64,000 bases of DNA from LMUY01 sp965199005. GTDB lineage: Bacteria; Pseudomonadota; Alphaproteobacteria; Acetobacterales; Acetobacteraceae. The number at the start of each line of letters is the position of its first letter. Positions within the stretch are counted from its first letter, which is position 1. The notes under the pieces are model-generated. The model was not told the DNA's origin. It saw only the letters and a list, made by a program, of their open reading frames with translations, and made no database searches. The stretch lies in NCBI GenBank assembly GCA_965199005.1, contig CBDAQK010000006.1, positions 1,612,001 to 1,676,000 of the forward strand, read 5' to 3'. Shown in pieces: positions 52,555 to 61,696 of this stretch. Made by a program: the position numbers and the translations under genes.

Positions 52555-54840
52555 TCACGCGCTACGCTCGTTCCACCTCCAATCCTGAATACAGGGCAAA
52601 TCATTACCATGCGATGCAATCCACGCCCGATGCTGTTCGAGGTTGGCGTCAAATGCCCTCCCGTCCCTGCCACATCGTTGCAAGGCATCCTTCGCCAGAT
52701 GAAACCGGCTCATCTGGTTCAGGACCAGCATGTCGAATGGCGTCGTCGTCGTGCCTTCTTCGGCATAACCGTGAACATGGAAGCGCTGCGTATCGCCCCT
52801 CCCATGAAGGACATCATGGATGACCATGGGATAGCCGTGAAACGCGAAGATCACCGGGCAGTCGTCGGCGAACAGCTCGTGAAACGCCGCCGCGGACAGC
52901 CCGGACGGATGCTCCTCCGGAACCTGAAGACACAATAGCGCCACGATGTTGACGACCCGCACCGCCAAATCGGGCGCATGCTCCCGTAGCAACGACGCCG
53001 CAGCCAGAACCTCCCGCGTCGGCACGTCGCCGGCCGCGGCCAACACGACATCCGGCGCCCCGCCCGACGAGGCCCAGGGCCACACGGAAGCACCCCGCTC
53101 GCAATGCGCCGCGGCCGCATCTTGGTCAAGCCACTGGAGCTGCGGCTTTTTCGACGCGACGATGAGGTTGATCATCGCCTCGGACCGCAAGCACGCAGCG
53201 GTAACCTGCAGCAGGCAATTGGCATCCGGGGGCAGAAATACGCCGATCTGGGCCGATTTCTTGGTGAGCAGGGTGTTAATGAAGGTAGGGCCCTGATGGC
53301 TGTAACCGTTATGGTCCTGCTCCCAAACATGGCTGGTCAGCAGGACGTTCAGGCTCGCCACCTTGCGCCGCCACGCTACCTCATGCGCCATCTTTTGCCA
53401 TTTCGCATACTGGCAAACCATGCTGTCCACGATGCCGACGAAGGCCTCGTAGCAGGCGAATATCCCATGCCGGCCGGTCAGCACGTAGCCTTCCAGCCAC
53501 CCCTCGCACAGATGTTCGCTCAACACCTCCAGCACCCGGCCATCGGCAGCCAGATGCTCATCCGTCGCAACAACGGGCATTTGCCAGTCCCGCTGGGTCG
53601 CCTGATAGACGCCGCCCAATTTGTTCGACGTGGTTTCGTCGGGGCAGAACAGGCGGAAATTCACGGGGTTACGCTCGAAGACGCCGGCCAGCCACTGCCC
53701 TAGCTCGGTTGTCGGCCCCGCCTGCACCACGCCCGGCGCCGGCACGTCCACCGCGTGAACTTCGGGCAGTACAAGCGGCTGCTTCAGCCCTCCACCATTG
53801 GCGTGTCGGCTCCTGCCGAGCCGGCGCTCCTCCGCAGGCAGCAGGGCGGTCACGGCGGCAACCGGCTCACCTGACGAGCCAAATAGCGCGTGCGGGTCAT
53901 ATGACCTCAGCCAAGCCTCCAGCGCACGGAGATGCTCAGGATTGGTCGCCGGGTCTTCGATCGGCACTTGGTGGCTGTGGAACGTGCCCTCGATGGCGAC
54001 GCCATCGAGCATTTTCGGGCCGGTCATCCCCTTCGGCGTCCGCAGCACGATCACCGGGTGCTGGCCCTCCGACAGTGTGGCCATCGCCCAGTCCAGTGCC
54101 TCGGCGAGCGGGCGGTGGAGCGCGGCGGGTGTCTCGCCAGCCACCATCCGCATGGACAACCCGTGGCCGCGGAACAGCGCGTCCAACGCGGCATCGTCCA
54201 TCCGGGCCAGGATCGCCGGGCCGGATAGTTTGTAACCGTTGAGATGCAGGATCGGCAGCACCCGCCCGTCCCTCGCCGGGTTAAGGAACTTGGGATAATG
54301 CCAGGATGTGGCGAGCGGCCCCGTCTCTGCCTCGCCATCGCCCACGATGCATGCAACCAGCAACCCGGGATTGTCCATGACTGCCCCGGTGGCATGCATC
54401 AGGGCATATCCAAGTTCCCCGCCCTCATGGATCGCGCCAGGCGTCAGGGCGGTGACGTGGCTGGGCAGTCCGCCAGGCCAGGAGAAGGCGTGCACAAAGG
54501 CCTCCAGCCCCGCCGCGTTCCGCGCGTACTGGGGGTATTCCGCCCCGAGCGTGCCCTCCAGCCACAGATTGCCCAGGACGGCCGGAGCGCCATGGCCGGG
54601 GCCGACGACGAGCAAGACCTCCTGCGCGGTGTCCTGGATCAGCCGGTTGAGGTGCGCGTACAAGAGGTTGATGCCGGGTTGCGTCCCCCAATGCCCCAGC
54701 AGCCGCGCCTTGATCTGCTCCGGCCGCAATGGCTCCGTCAGCAGGACGTTGGAGCGCAGATAAATCTGGGCGGCGCCCAGGTAATTGGCCGCCCGGACGT
54801 AGGTGTCGATTTGCGCGGTCCGCGCGTCGGTGAGGCTCAT
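52555..54840 (-). CDS. xfp: Phosphoketolase (xylulose-5-phosphate/fructose-6-phosphate)
   Basis: 761 residues. The thiamine-diphosphate site reads GDGEAETGPLATSWHYPKF; LHLNGYKLSGPAILA and EGTFHSHQVPIEDP are phosphoketolase-typical, and ANCLLQVTAACLRSEAMIN with YSHQGPTFINTLLTKK occur in the C-terminal half. It splits xylulose-5-P or fructose-6-P to acetyl phosphate plus a triose or tetrose phosphate. The start overlaps the ackA stop (ATGA), so acetyl phosphate is converted to acetate and ATP in the same transcript. Confidence 0.95.
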   Translation of the reverse strand: MSLTDARTAQIDTYVRAANYLGAAQIYLRSNVLLTEPLRPEQIKARLLGHWGTQPGINLLYAHLNRLIQDTAQEVLLVVGPGHGAPAVLGNLWLEGTLGAEYPQYARNAAGLEAFVHAFSWPGGLPSHVTALTPGAIHEGGELGYALMHATGAVMDNPGLLVACIVGDGEAETGPLATSWHYPKFLNPARDGRVLPILHLNGYKLSGPAILARMDDAALDALFRGHGLSMRMVAGETPAALHRPLAEALDWAMATLSEGQHPVIVLRTPKGMTGPKMLDGVAIEGTFHSHQVPIEDPATNPEHLRALEAWLRSYDPHALFGSSGEPVAAVTALLPAEERRLGRSRHANGGGLKQPLVLPEVHAVDVPAPGVVQAGPTTELGQWLAGVFERNPVNFRLFCPDETTSNKLGGVYQATQRDWQMPVVATDEHLAADGRVLEVLSEHLCEGWLEGYVLTGRHGIFACYEAFVGIVDSMVCQYAKWQKMAHEVAWRRKVASLNVLLTSHVWEQDHNGYSHQGPTFINTLLTKKSAQIGVFLPPDANCLLQVTAACLRSEAMINLIVASKKPQLQWLDQDAAAAHCERGASVWPWASSGGAPDVVLAAAGDVPTREVLAAASLLREHAPDLAVRVVNIVALLCLQVPEEHPSGLSAAAFHELFADDCPVIFAFHGYPMVIHDVLHGRGDTQRFHVHGYAEEGTTTTPFDMLVLNQMSRFHLAKDALQRCGRDGRAFDANLEQHRAWIASHGNDLPCIQDWRWNERSA

Positions 54841-55979
54841 GACAGCATCTCCAAGGTTTGCCGGGCAATCACCAGCTCTTCGTTGGTGGGAATGACCCAG
54901 ACTGCCACTGGGCTGTCCGGGGCACTGAGACGGCGTTCGCCGTGGCTGGGCCGCGCCATATCCAGCGCGATGCCGAGCCAGGCGAGCCGGCCGCAGATGG
55001 CATCCCGCACGGCGGCGTCGTGCTCGCCAATGCCGCCGGTGAACACGATGCCGTCCACCCCGCCCAGGCTGGCCGCCATGCCGCCAGCCTCACGTGCCAC
55101 GCGGAAGGTGAAGAGGGCGACCGCCTCGTCCGCGGCTGGGTCGTCCGATGCGGCCAGGCTGCGCATGTCGGACCCAACGCCGGAGACGCCGAGCAAGCCG
55201 GATTGGCGATACAGGAGGTCCGTAACATCCGCCGGGCTGTGGTCCTGCAGCAACGCGAGGACGAGACCGGGATCCACCGCGCCGCAGCGCGTGCCCATCA
55301 TCAATCCATCCAGCGGCGTCAGCCCCATCGTCGTATCGATGCTGCGCCCTCCCGCGAGTGCGCACAGGCTGGCCCCGTTTCCGAGATGCGCCACGATGAC
55401 GCGCTGCAGACCCGGCGCGACGCTGCGTAGCCGGCCTGCGATGTAGTCGTAGGAGAGCCCGTGAAACCCGTATCGCCGCAGCCCGGCCTCATGCAGCCGG
55501 CGCGGGATCGGAAACCGGGCAGCCAGAGGGTCCAGCGTGTGGTGGAACGCGGTGTCGAAACAGGCGATCTGCGGCAGGCCGGCCCGGTGGGCGGCCACCT
55601 CCCGAATGGCAGCGAGGTTTTGCGGCTGATGCAGGGGCGCCCAGGGCACCAACCCCTCCAATGACCGCAGCAAGTCCTCGTCCACCCGCGCGGGCCCCGT
55701 GCGCAAGCCGCCATGCACGATGCGGTGGCCGACTGCGGCCAGAGACTCGCCACCCAGATGATGCTCGGCAAAGTCGATCACCTTTGGCATGGGGGCGCCG
55801 TCGCAGGGCTCGTCGGCGAGCGTCTCGCCGCCGGCGCCCTTGGCGGTGAAATGCGGCTGCTTGCCGATACCCTCCACTTCCGCCTGGAACACCGGCCGCA
55901 AATCCTCGCCGGTGAAGAGCGCCGCCTTGATCGAGGACGATCCAGCATTCAACGTCAGTATCGCGCCCGGCTTGGTCAA
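54837..55979 (-). CDS. ackA: Acetate kinase
   Basis: 380 residues with LNAGSSSIKAALF (phosphate 1), GHRIVHGG, FDTAFHHTLDP, RYGFHGLSYDYIA, AHLGNGASLCALAGG, DGLMMGTRCGAVDPG and VFTGGIGEHDAAVR (adenosine/phosphate 2) in order. It converts acetyl phosphate plus ADP to acetate and ATP. It is the first gene of the two-gene operon with phosphoketolase. No phosphotransacetylase gene lies next to them. Confidence 0.96.
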   Translation of the reverse strand: MTKPGAILTLNAGSSSIKAALFTGEDLRPVFQAEVEGIGKQPHFTAKGAGGETLADEPCDGAPMPKVIDFAEHHLGGESLAAVGHRIVHGGLRTGPARVDEDLLRSLEGLVPWAPLHQPQNLAAIREVAAHRAGLPQIACFDTAFHHTLDPLAARFPIPRRLHEAGLRRYGFHGLSYDYIAGRLRSVAPGLQRVIVAHLGNGASLCALAGGRSIDTTMGLTPLDGLMMGTRCGAVDPGLVLALLQDHSPADVTDLLYRQSGLLGVSGVGSDMRSLAASDDPAADEAVALFTFRVAREAGGMAASLGGVDGIVFTGGIGEHDAAVRDAICGRLAWLGIALDMARPSHGERRLSAPDSPVAVWVIPTNEELVIARQTLEMLS

Positions 55980-56099
55980 GACGTGGCTCCTTCGCGGTCA
56001 CGAGCAGGCAACGCGTCATACGGTCCTGCGGTTGAGTGGATCGCCCTGGACGCCCACCGCTACCGGGCGGCAACATGCGCAAAACGAGGGCGCCGGTGG

Positions 56100-57317
56100 A
56101 TGACACTTGATGATACGCATGATTTGGGGCGGCGCAGCTGGGTGCCCGGCACCGAGGCGGGCGACTTCACCCTGCAGAACCTGCCCCTCGGGATATTCAG
56201 CCTCCCGGGCGCGGAAAAGCGGCCCGGCATCGCCATCGGCACCATGGTGTTGGACCTCGCCGAAGCGGGCTTGCTGCCGCCGCTGCCCCATTTGAACGCA
56301 TTCTTGGGCGAAGGGGCGCAGGCGCGCCAGGATGTGCGGCGGGCGGCGTGGGCACTGCTGGAGGCCTCGGCACCGAAACGGCTGGAACTCCTGCATGGAC
56401 TCGGCGATTGCACCCTGCACGTGCCATGCGCCATCGGCGACTACACGGATTTCTTCGCGGGTATTCACCACGCCACCAATGCCGGCCGGCTCGGCCGCCC
56501 GGACCAGCCGCTGATGCCCAACTACAAACACGTCCCCGTCGCCTATCACGGCCGTGCCTCCTCCGTCCGGGTGAGTGGGACGCCCGTGCGCAGGCCACGC
56601 GGGCAGCGCAAACGCGGCAAGGAGAGCGAACCCAGCTTCGGCCCCAGCCGCAGCCTGGATTTTGAGCTGGAGCTGGGCGTCTGGATCGGGCCGGGCAACC
56701 GATTGGGCGAGCCGATCGGGATTGCGGACGCCGCGGATCACGTCGCCGGGTTCTGCCTCCTGAACGACTGGTCGGCGCGAGATATCCAAGGCTGGGAGTC
56801 GCAGCCGCTCGGACCATTCCTGGGCAAGAATTTCTGCACCACGATCAGCCCGTGGATCGTCACGCCGGAGGCCTTGGCCCCCTATCGCTGCGCGGCGATG
56901 CAGCGCCCGGTGGGCGACCCGGTTCCGCTCGGCTATCTGTATGACGAACGCGACCAGGCAGAGGGTGGGCTGGACCTGACGCTCGGGGTCACGCTGGCCA
57001 CTGCCCACGGCGGCGAACAAGTGATCAGCCGGGGGACTTCGCGGGATTTGTTTTGGACGGCCGCGCAGATGGTCACGCATCACGCCTCCGGCGGCTGCGA
57101 CCTGCGCCCGGGCGACCTGTTTGGCACCGGCACGATTTCCGGCACCGCCGAGGGCACCGAGGGAAGCCTGCTGGAAATGACGCAGGGCGGGCGCAAGCCC
57201 CTGATCCTGGCGGGTGGGGAGGAACGCCGCTTCCTGGAAGACGGCGACGCGGTGGCACTCACCGCCAAGTTTGGCAATGCCGGGTTCGGCCCCTGCATGG
57301 GCCGGGTGGCCGGATGA
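56100..57317 (+). CDS. fahA: Fumarylacetoacetase
   Basis: 405 residues from ATG 56100. N-terminal domain, then catalytic domain with DYTDFFAGIHHATNAG (Asp and His), YHGRASSVRVSGT, DFELELGVWIG (metal-binding Glu), LNDWSARDIQGWE, GKNFCTTISPW and TGTISG near the C-terminus. It hydrolyses fumarylacetoacetate to fumarate and acetoacetate, the last step of tyrosine/homogentisate degradation. Homogentisate dioxygenase and maleylacetoacetate isomerase genes are not adjacent. A larger frame runs upstream over ackA, but this ATG matches the family N-terminus. Confidence 0.94.
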   Translation: MTLDDTHDLGRRSWVPGTEAGDFTLQNLPLGIFSLPGAEKRPGIAIGTMVLDLAEAGLLPPLPHLNAFLGEGAQARQDVRRAAWALLEASAPKRLELLHGLGDCTLHVPCAIGDYTDFFAGIHHATNAGRLGRPDQPLMPNYKHVPVAYHGRASSVRVSGTPVRRPRGQRKRGKESEPSFGPSRSLDFELELGVWIGPGNRLGEPIGIADAADHVAGFCLLNDWSARDIQGWESQPLGPFLGKNFCTTISPWIVTPEALAPYRCAAMQRPVGDPVPLGYLYDERDQAEGGLDLTLGVTLATAHGGEQVISRGTSRDLFWTAAQMVTHHASGGCDLRPGDLFGTGTISGTAEGTEGSLLEMTQGGRKPLILAGGEERRFLEDGDAVALTAKFGNAGFGPCMGRVAG

Positions 57318-57372
57318 GCCGCTGGGTGGCGGGCGAAACCGCTGATATCACCGCGGCCGGGAGCGGCTGGCG

Positions 57373-57798
57373 GTGAGCCAGGATCCCGATCACGCGGGCA
57401 CGGACAATGCCAACCAGTTGCAGGATGCCGAACTCTCGACCACGGAACGGCTCTGCCGCTCCATTGCCGATTGGACGGGGGCGCCGATTGCGCTGATCAC
57501 GGCCATCGTCGCCCAATTGGTGTGGATCGCCATCGGGATTTACACGCAGTTCGACCCCTTCCCGTTCGTGTTCCTGCTGACCGTGTCCAACGTGCTCCAA
57601 CTGATCCTGATCTTCGTCATCGCCGTGGCGCAGCGTCAGCAATCCCGCCACGACCAGTTGCGCGCGGTGCTCGACCACCAGGCGTTGCGTCAGCTCTTGG
57701 CGCAGCAGGAGGTGCATGGGACTCTGCTGTCGCAGCTTGCGGCGCGGCAAGGCGTCGACGTGACCAAGCTGCCGGCGATGCCATCCACCGTGCGCTAG
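57373..57798 (+). CDS. DUF1003 membrane protein
   Basis: 141 residues from GTG 57373. TERLCRSIADWTGAPIALIT, QLVWIAIGIYTQFDPFPFVF and LLTVSNVLQLILIFVIAVAQ are the DUF1003 two-helix core. It is likely an inner-membrane protein with an unknown role. A 20-codon frame (57314-57376) starts at the fahA stop and overlaps the GTG, and would link fahA and this gene by re-initiation. Confidence 0.86.
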   Translation: MSQDPDHAGTDNANQLQDAELSTTERLCRSIADWTGAPIALITAIVAQLVWIAIGIYTQFDPFPFVFLLTVSNVLQLILIFVIAVAQRQQSRHDQLRAVLDHQALRQLLAQQEVHGTLLSQLAARQGVDVTKLPAMPSTVR

Positions 57799-57866
57799 GG
57801 CAGCAGGCGCCTTGACGGCGTCGCACCGCGCCCCGACTCTTAAACCAAGCAAAACGGGAGGCGGCC

Positions 57867-58751
57867 ATGGCAACGATCGGCTTTATCGGCTTGGGCAATA
57901 TGGGAGCGCCGATGGCGGCGAACCTCCTGCGCGCCGGCCATGCCGTGCGGGGCTATGATCTCTCGCCAACCGCCTCGGCCGCTGCCACCGATCTCGGGCT
58001 AGACTTGGCCGCCTCGGCCCATGACGCGGTCGCGGGCGCGCAATTCGTGATCACCATGCTGCCGGCGGGCAAACACGTGACCGGGTGCTATGCCGACATC
58101 CTGCCGGCGGCGGCACCCGGCACCTTGTTCGTCGACTGCTCCACCATCGACGTCGCGGCAGCCCAGGCTGCGCATGCCTCGGCCGACGCTGCCGGGATGG
58201 CGAGCGTGGACGCCCCGGTGTCCGGCGGGGTTGGCGGCGCGCAGGCTGGCACGCTCACCTTCATGGCTGGCGGGACGGAGGCTGCCTTCGCCCGCGCCGA
58301 GCCGATCCTGGCCGCCATGGGCAAGAAGATCGTGCGCTGCGGGGAGGCTGGCGCCGGCCAGGCGGCGAAGGTCTGCAACAACATGATCCTCGGCATCTCG
58401 ATGATCGCCGTGGCGGAGGCATTCGTGCTGGGGGAGAAGCTAGGGCTCTCGCACCAGGCGCTGTTCGACGTCGCCAGTACCGCGTCCGGCCAATGCTGGT
58501 CGCTCACCACGTATTGTCCGGTTCCCGGCCCAGTGCCGGCCTCGCCAGCGAACCGGGACTATGTGCCGGGATTTGCCGCCGGTTTGATGTTGAAGGACCT
58601 GACCCTGGCGCAGGAGGCGGCGGCGGCAACGGGCGCACAAACCGCGCTAGGATCGCATGCGGCTACGATTTACCGCCGCTTTGCCGAGCATCATGCGGGG
58701 CTGGATTTCTCCGCCATCATCAAGGCCGTGCGGGATGGCGAGGCCGAGTAG
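57867..58751 (+). CDS. mmsB: 3-hydroxyisobutyrate dehydrogenase-family protein
   Basis: 294 residues from ATG 57867 behind GGGAGG. IGFIGLGNMGAPMAANLLRA is the dinucleotide fold, DCSTIDVAAAQ and DAPVSGGVGGAQAGTLTFMA are the substrate-binding region, and KVCNNMILG holds the catalytic Lys. NAD-dependent oxidation of 3-hydroxyisobutyrate (valine catabolism) is the main family reaction; tartronate semialdehyde reductase and related enzymes share it. The symbol is therefore the best guess. Confidence 0.86.
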   Translation: MATIGFIGLGNMGAPMAANLLRAGHAVRGYDLSPTASAAATDLGLDLAASAHDAVAGAQFVITMLPAGKHVTGCYADILPAAAPGTLFVDCSTIDVAAAQAAHASADAAGMASVDAPVSGGVGGAQAGTLTFMAGGTEAAFARAEPILAAMGKKIVRCGEAGAGQAAKVCNNMILGISMIAVAEAFVLGEKLGLSHQALFDVASTASGQCWSLTTYCPVPGPVPASPANRDYVPGFAAGLMLKDLTLAQEAAAATGAQTALGSHAATIYRRFAEHHAGLDFSAIIKAVRDGEAE

Positions 58752-58828
58752 CAAAGCGCGGGCGCGCCGCTGGTCCGGCTCAGCACACGGCTTGAACAAA
58801 CATATATGCGGGCCTAAGCATCCCAACT

Positions 58829-58857
58829 CTACGACCCCAGATAACGATCGTAGTTTT
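58829..58857 (+). terminator. Possible terminator hairpin between mmsB and the GST gene
   Basis: CTACGA (58829-58834) pairs with TCGTAG (58848-58853), with a 13-base loop and a TTTT directly after. It lies 78 bases past the mmsB stop and 24 before the GST start. The short stem with a T-run suits a weak intrinsic terminator. Confidence 0.35.
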
Positions 58858-58880
58858 AACAAAAGTTTGGAAGAAGCGTT

Positions 58881-59492
58881 GTGAAACTATTCGATTCGAT
58901 CGGGCCCAACCCTCACGTGGTCCGGATGGTTTTGGCCGAGAAGGGCATCGAACTCCCCAAGCACCGGTTGGACATTGCCGGCCGCGAGAACCGCAAGGCG
59001 CCGTATTTGTCGGTCAACCCCATGGGCCAAGTCCCAGCGCTGGAACTCGATGACGGGCGTATCCTGACCGAAATCACCGCGATCGCCGAGTACATCGAAG
59101 AATTGTATCCAACACCGCCCTTGATCGGCAGCGATTCGTTTGAACGGGCAGAGACGCGGATGTGGGTGCGGCGGCTCGACCTCAACATCCTGGAGCCCAT
59201 GCTGGCCGGTTACCGGTACGGGGAAGGGTTGGACTTCTTCAAGGACCGGGTCGTGCTCATTCCGGAAGCATCGGCCGGGCTGAAATCGATCGCACGGCAA
59301 TGGCTGGGCTGGTTGAACTCGCAAATGGTAGGCCGTTCCTACGTCGTTGGCGAGCGCTTCACCCTCGCCGACATCATGCTGTTCTGCTTCACCCGGTTCG
59401 GCGGCAAGGTCGGGCAGCCCTTCGACCCGGCTTGGACCACGCTACAGGAATGGTTTCTGCGCGTCGCGCAGCGCCCCAGCGCAAAGGCCTGA
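58881..59492 (+). CDS. Glutathione S-transferase family protein
   Basis: 203 residues from GTG 58881. The N-terminal thioredoxin fold is visible: LFDSIGPNPHVVRMVLAEKG, then NPMGQVPALELDDGRILTEI (cis-Pro and the glutathione-binding ES-like segment). The helical C-terminus has FTLADIMLFCF. Conjugation or isomerisation with glutathione is expected. It may act near the fumarylacetoacetase gene but is on a separate transcript. Confidence 0.88.
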   Translation: MKLFDSIGPNPHVVRMVLAEKGIELPKHRLDIAGRENRKAPYLSVNPMGQVPALELDDGRILTEITAIAEYIEELYPTPPLIGSDSFERAETRMWVRRLDLNILEPMLAGYRYGEGLDFFKDRVVLIPEASAGLKSIARQWLGWLNSQMVGRSYVVGERFTLADIMLFCFTRFGGKVGQPFDPAWTTLQEWFLRVAQRPSAKA

Positions 59493-59545
59493 CGGCTGAG
59501 CTGACCGGCACGGGCAGACCGCGCCAGTCAGCTTGTGCCGCTGGC

Positions 59546-59776
59546 TCAGCGACAATTACCGGGAACGAAAAGCCACACCGGACGCTCGGCCTCGTAGGCG
59601 GCCTGGGCGCGTGAAATCCCGATATCGCTCAGCGCCCGGTCGTCCAGCATGCCCAATTGGCGGCGTGCGGCGGCCTCCTGCCAGGCGGCGCCGATGCGGT
59701 GCCACACCAGGGCCACGCGGGCCTGCCAACCCAGCGGCGCCGGGGCGAGATGAAGCTTGGTGACTGTCTGCGACAT
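59546..59776 (-). CDS. DUF1127 small protein
   Basis: 76 residues from ATG 59774-59776, behind AAAGGAG; longer starts lack this site. The C-terminus LGMLDDRALSDIGISRAQAA is the DUF1127 motif, an RNA-binding-like short basic helix domain studied in alphaproteobacteria. It is divergent from the LysR gene 89 bp away, which may control it. Roles in phosphate, stress and RNA metabolism are reported for the family; the one here is not known. Confidence 0.85.
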   Translation of the reverse strand: MSQTVTKLHLAPAPLGWQARVALVWHRIGAAWQEAAARRQLGMLDDRALSDIGISRAQAAYEAERPVWLFVPGNCR

Positions 59777-59865
59777 GATGATCTCCTTTGATCGCAAAGA
59801 TACCTTGGACCTCGGCATCGCATCAGAAAAACGAATTGTCGTGATGATCGCGATGAGTAATATTG

Positions 59866-60771
59866 ATGCCCATGAGCACCATCCCGACCATCGACCCAGC
59901 CCTTCTTCGCGCCTTCGCTTACATTGCGGAGGACGGCAGTTTCACCCGCGCGGCCGAGCGGGTCGGCCGTACTCAATCGGCGGTGTCCATGCAGGTTCAG
60001 CGTCTGGAGCAGCTGCTGGGTGAAACGTTGCTGCTCCGCGGCAAGGGCGGCCAGGTGCATTTGACCAGCCATGGCCGCTACTTGCTGGAACGCTCCCGCG
60101 CCCTGCTGGCGCTGAACGATGAGATTTGGAGCGCCTTCCACAGCCCTGCCGTCCAGGGCACCGTCCGGCTCGGCACCCCGGACGACTATGCGCTGCGCTA
60201 CCTGCCCGCGGTGCTCCGCAGCTTCGCGCTGGCGCAACCGAAGGTGGATGTGGAGGTGATGTGTGCCCCCTCCTACCAGATCGTGCAGCATTTGAAGGAT
60301 GGCGATCTAGACCTGGCGCTGTGCTCGGACGGGCAGATGGCGGGCGGTTGGGAGTCGGTGCGGCTTTGGGAAGGGCCGTTGCGATGGATCACCTCCACAA
60401 AGAACGCCCCGCACCGCCTGGACCCGTTGCCGCTGGCACTGGCGATGGAGAGTCACGGCTGCACCTGGCGCCGTTCCGTGCTCGGCACGTTGGATAGAGC
60501 CGGGCGGCGGTACCGGGTTGCCTATACCTCTGCCTCCTTGACCGGCACCTACGCCCCCGTCATGGCTGGCTTGGCGGTGACTGTGTCGAACGTGACCTGG
60601 GTGCCGGAAGGGCTGCGCCTACTCCCAGCGGGCGAGTTACCGGCGCTACCGGATTCGGGGATTTACCTATTGAAGGCGCGCCACCCCGCGCAACCGGTCA
60701 CGGACACGCTGGCCGCCCATATCGGCGCGACCTTCGAGGAGGAGATGCGGCGCCCGACCGAGGCAGCGTAG
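59866..60771 (+). CDS. LysR-family transcriptional regulator
   Basis: 301 residues from ATG 59866; TTG 59863 and ATG 59872 are alternatives. N-terminal winged helix (LRAFAYIAEDGSFTRAAERV, then GRTQSAVSMQVQRLEQLLGE), then an effector-binding domain (VRLGTPDDYALRYLPAVLRS). The divergent DUF1127 gene is the likely target. The ligand is unknown. Confidence 0.92.
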   Translation: MPMSTIPTIDPALLRAFAYIAEDGSFTRAAERVGRTQSAVSMQVQRLEQLLGETLLLRGKGGQVHLTSHGRYLLERSRALLALNDEIWSAFHSPAVQGTVRLGTPDDYALRYLPAVLRSFALAQPKVDVEVMCAPSYQIVQHLKDGDLDLALCSDGQMAGGWESVRLWEGPLRWITSTKNAPHRLDPLPLALAMESHGCTWRRSVLGTLDRAGRRYRVAYTSASLTGTYAPVMAGLAVTVSNVTWVPEGLRLLPAGELPALPDSGIYLLKARHPAQPVTDTLAAHIGATFEEEMRRPTEAA

Positions 60772-60842
60772 TTACCGAATGGCGGTCCGTGCTCATCGGG
60801 ACTCAGCTCCACGCTAAGCTGCGCCGTTGGAAAGGCTAATCG

Positions 60843-61564
60843 TCAGGGTGTATCACCAGGTGGATTTACAGTGGTATTTACAAACAAAGAATTAAACGTA
60901 ACCGCAGGCACGGTTTCTGTTGCGCAGGTAAAATTGACTGTCCCGCCCATATTGATGTTCTGTTCAAGACCACCGTAACCAATAGTAGTCGTCCCGATGT
61001 CGCCATTAAGATTGTTATCGCCGTCAGCCCACACGGCGTACTGAGTAAACCAACCCTGCCCCCCTTTAATATGCTCTTCTCGACCGGTCCACTCCACCAT
61101 CTTGCCGACTTCAGTCACCGGAGCGAGGATGGTATAGCCCCCTTCATAAAACTTGACCCATGGCGTTCCATCAGGCCTGCGGAAGAAAACTGCTTGGGCC
61201 CAATTATGCTGCCCATACCAGGGATGATTTCATATCCCACATCTGACGACCTCTCCGGTGCAGGTCTTTTGCAGCATGGTATCAAGGATCGGCGACTTAA
61301 CCGGGTCGTTCATGATGGTGAAGGGGCGCTTGGACAACACGGGCGTGTGGGGGCGGGCGGACCCGGCGCCGCCTCTGCCGGCCCTTCCTCCGCAACGATC
61401 TCCACCGCGAGCGGCCCTGACTCACTGAGTGGTGGCGGCATCGGCGGAAGGATCAGCAAGGCCAAGACTAACGCCAGGTGCCGCGCCAATGAAAGCAAGA
61501 CCAGCCAGCCCAGCGTTTTGCGCCCGTGCACGCGCACCGCCAGAAGCGGCCTGCTGCTTAACAT
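60843..61564 (-). pseudogene. Broken TonB/TolA-like envelope protein gene
   Basis: The 5' part (61310-61564) encodes a short basic start, one membrane helix (LGWLVLLSLARHLALVLALL) and a Pro-rich run (LILPPMPPPLSESG), the layout of TonB or TolA N-termini. After the five-C run at 61349-61353 the coding frame shifts: a different frame continues (PVLSKRPFTIMNDPVKSPIL), meets an in-frame TGA at 61230-61232, and then runs on in the same frame (NHPWYGQHNWAQAVFFRRPD) to 60843. One extra C in that run would restore the frame, so the shift could be a sequencing error, but the TGA would remain. The 3' half is AT-rich (about 40% GC near 60841-60900), unlike its surroundings. No known domain is recognised in it. 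Confidence 0.6.
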
Positions 61565-61696
61565 CGATCGGACCGGACTGAGCGGTTCTTCACCACATGA
61601 ACGCTACTATATCTTCTGTACCTTTAGAAATTTCACGCAAGAAGCGTCACAGTTTCGCTTCGGCACACAGATGAGGTAACAACAATCCCCAACCGC

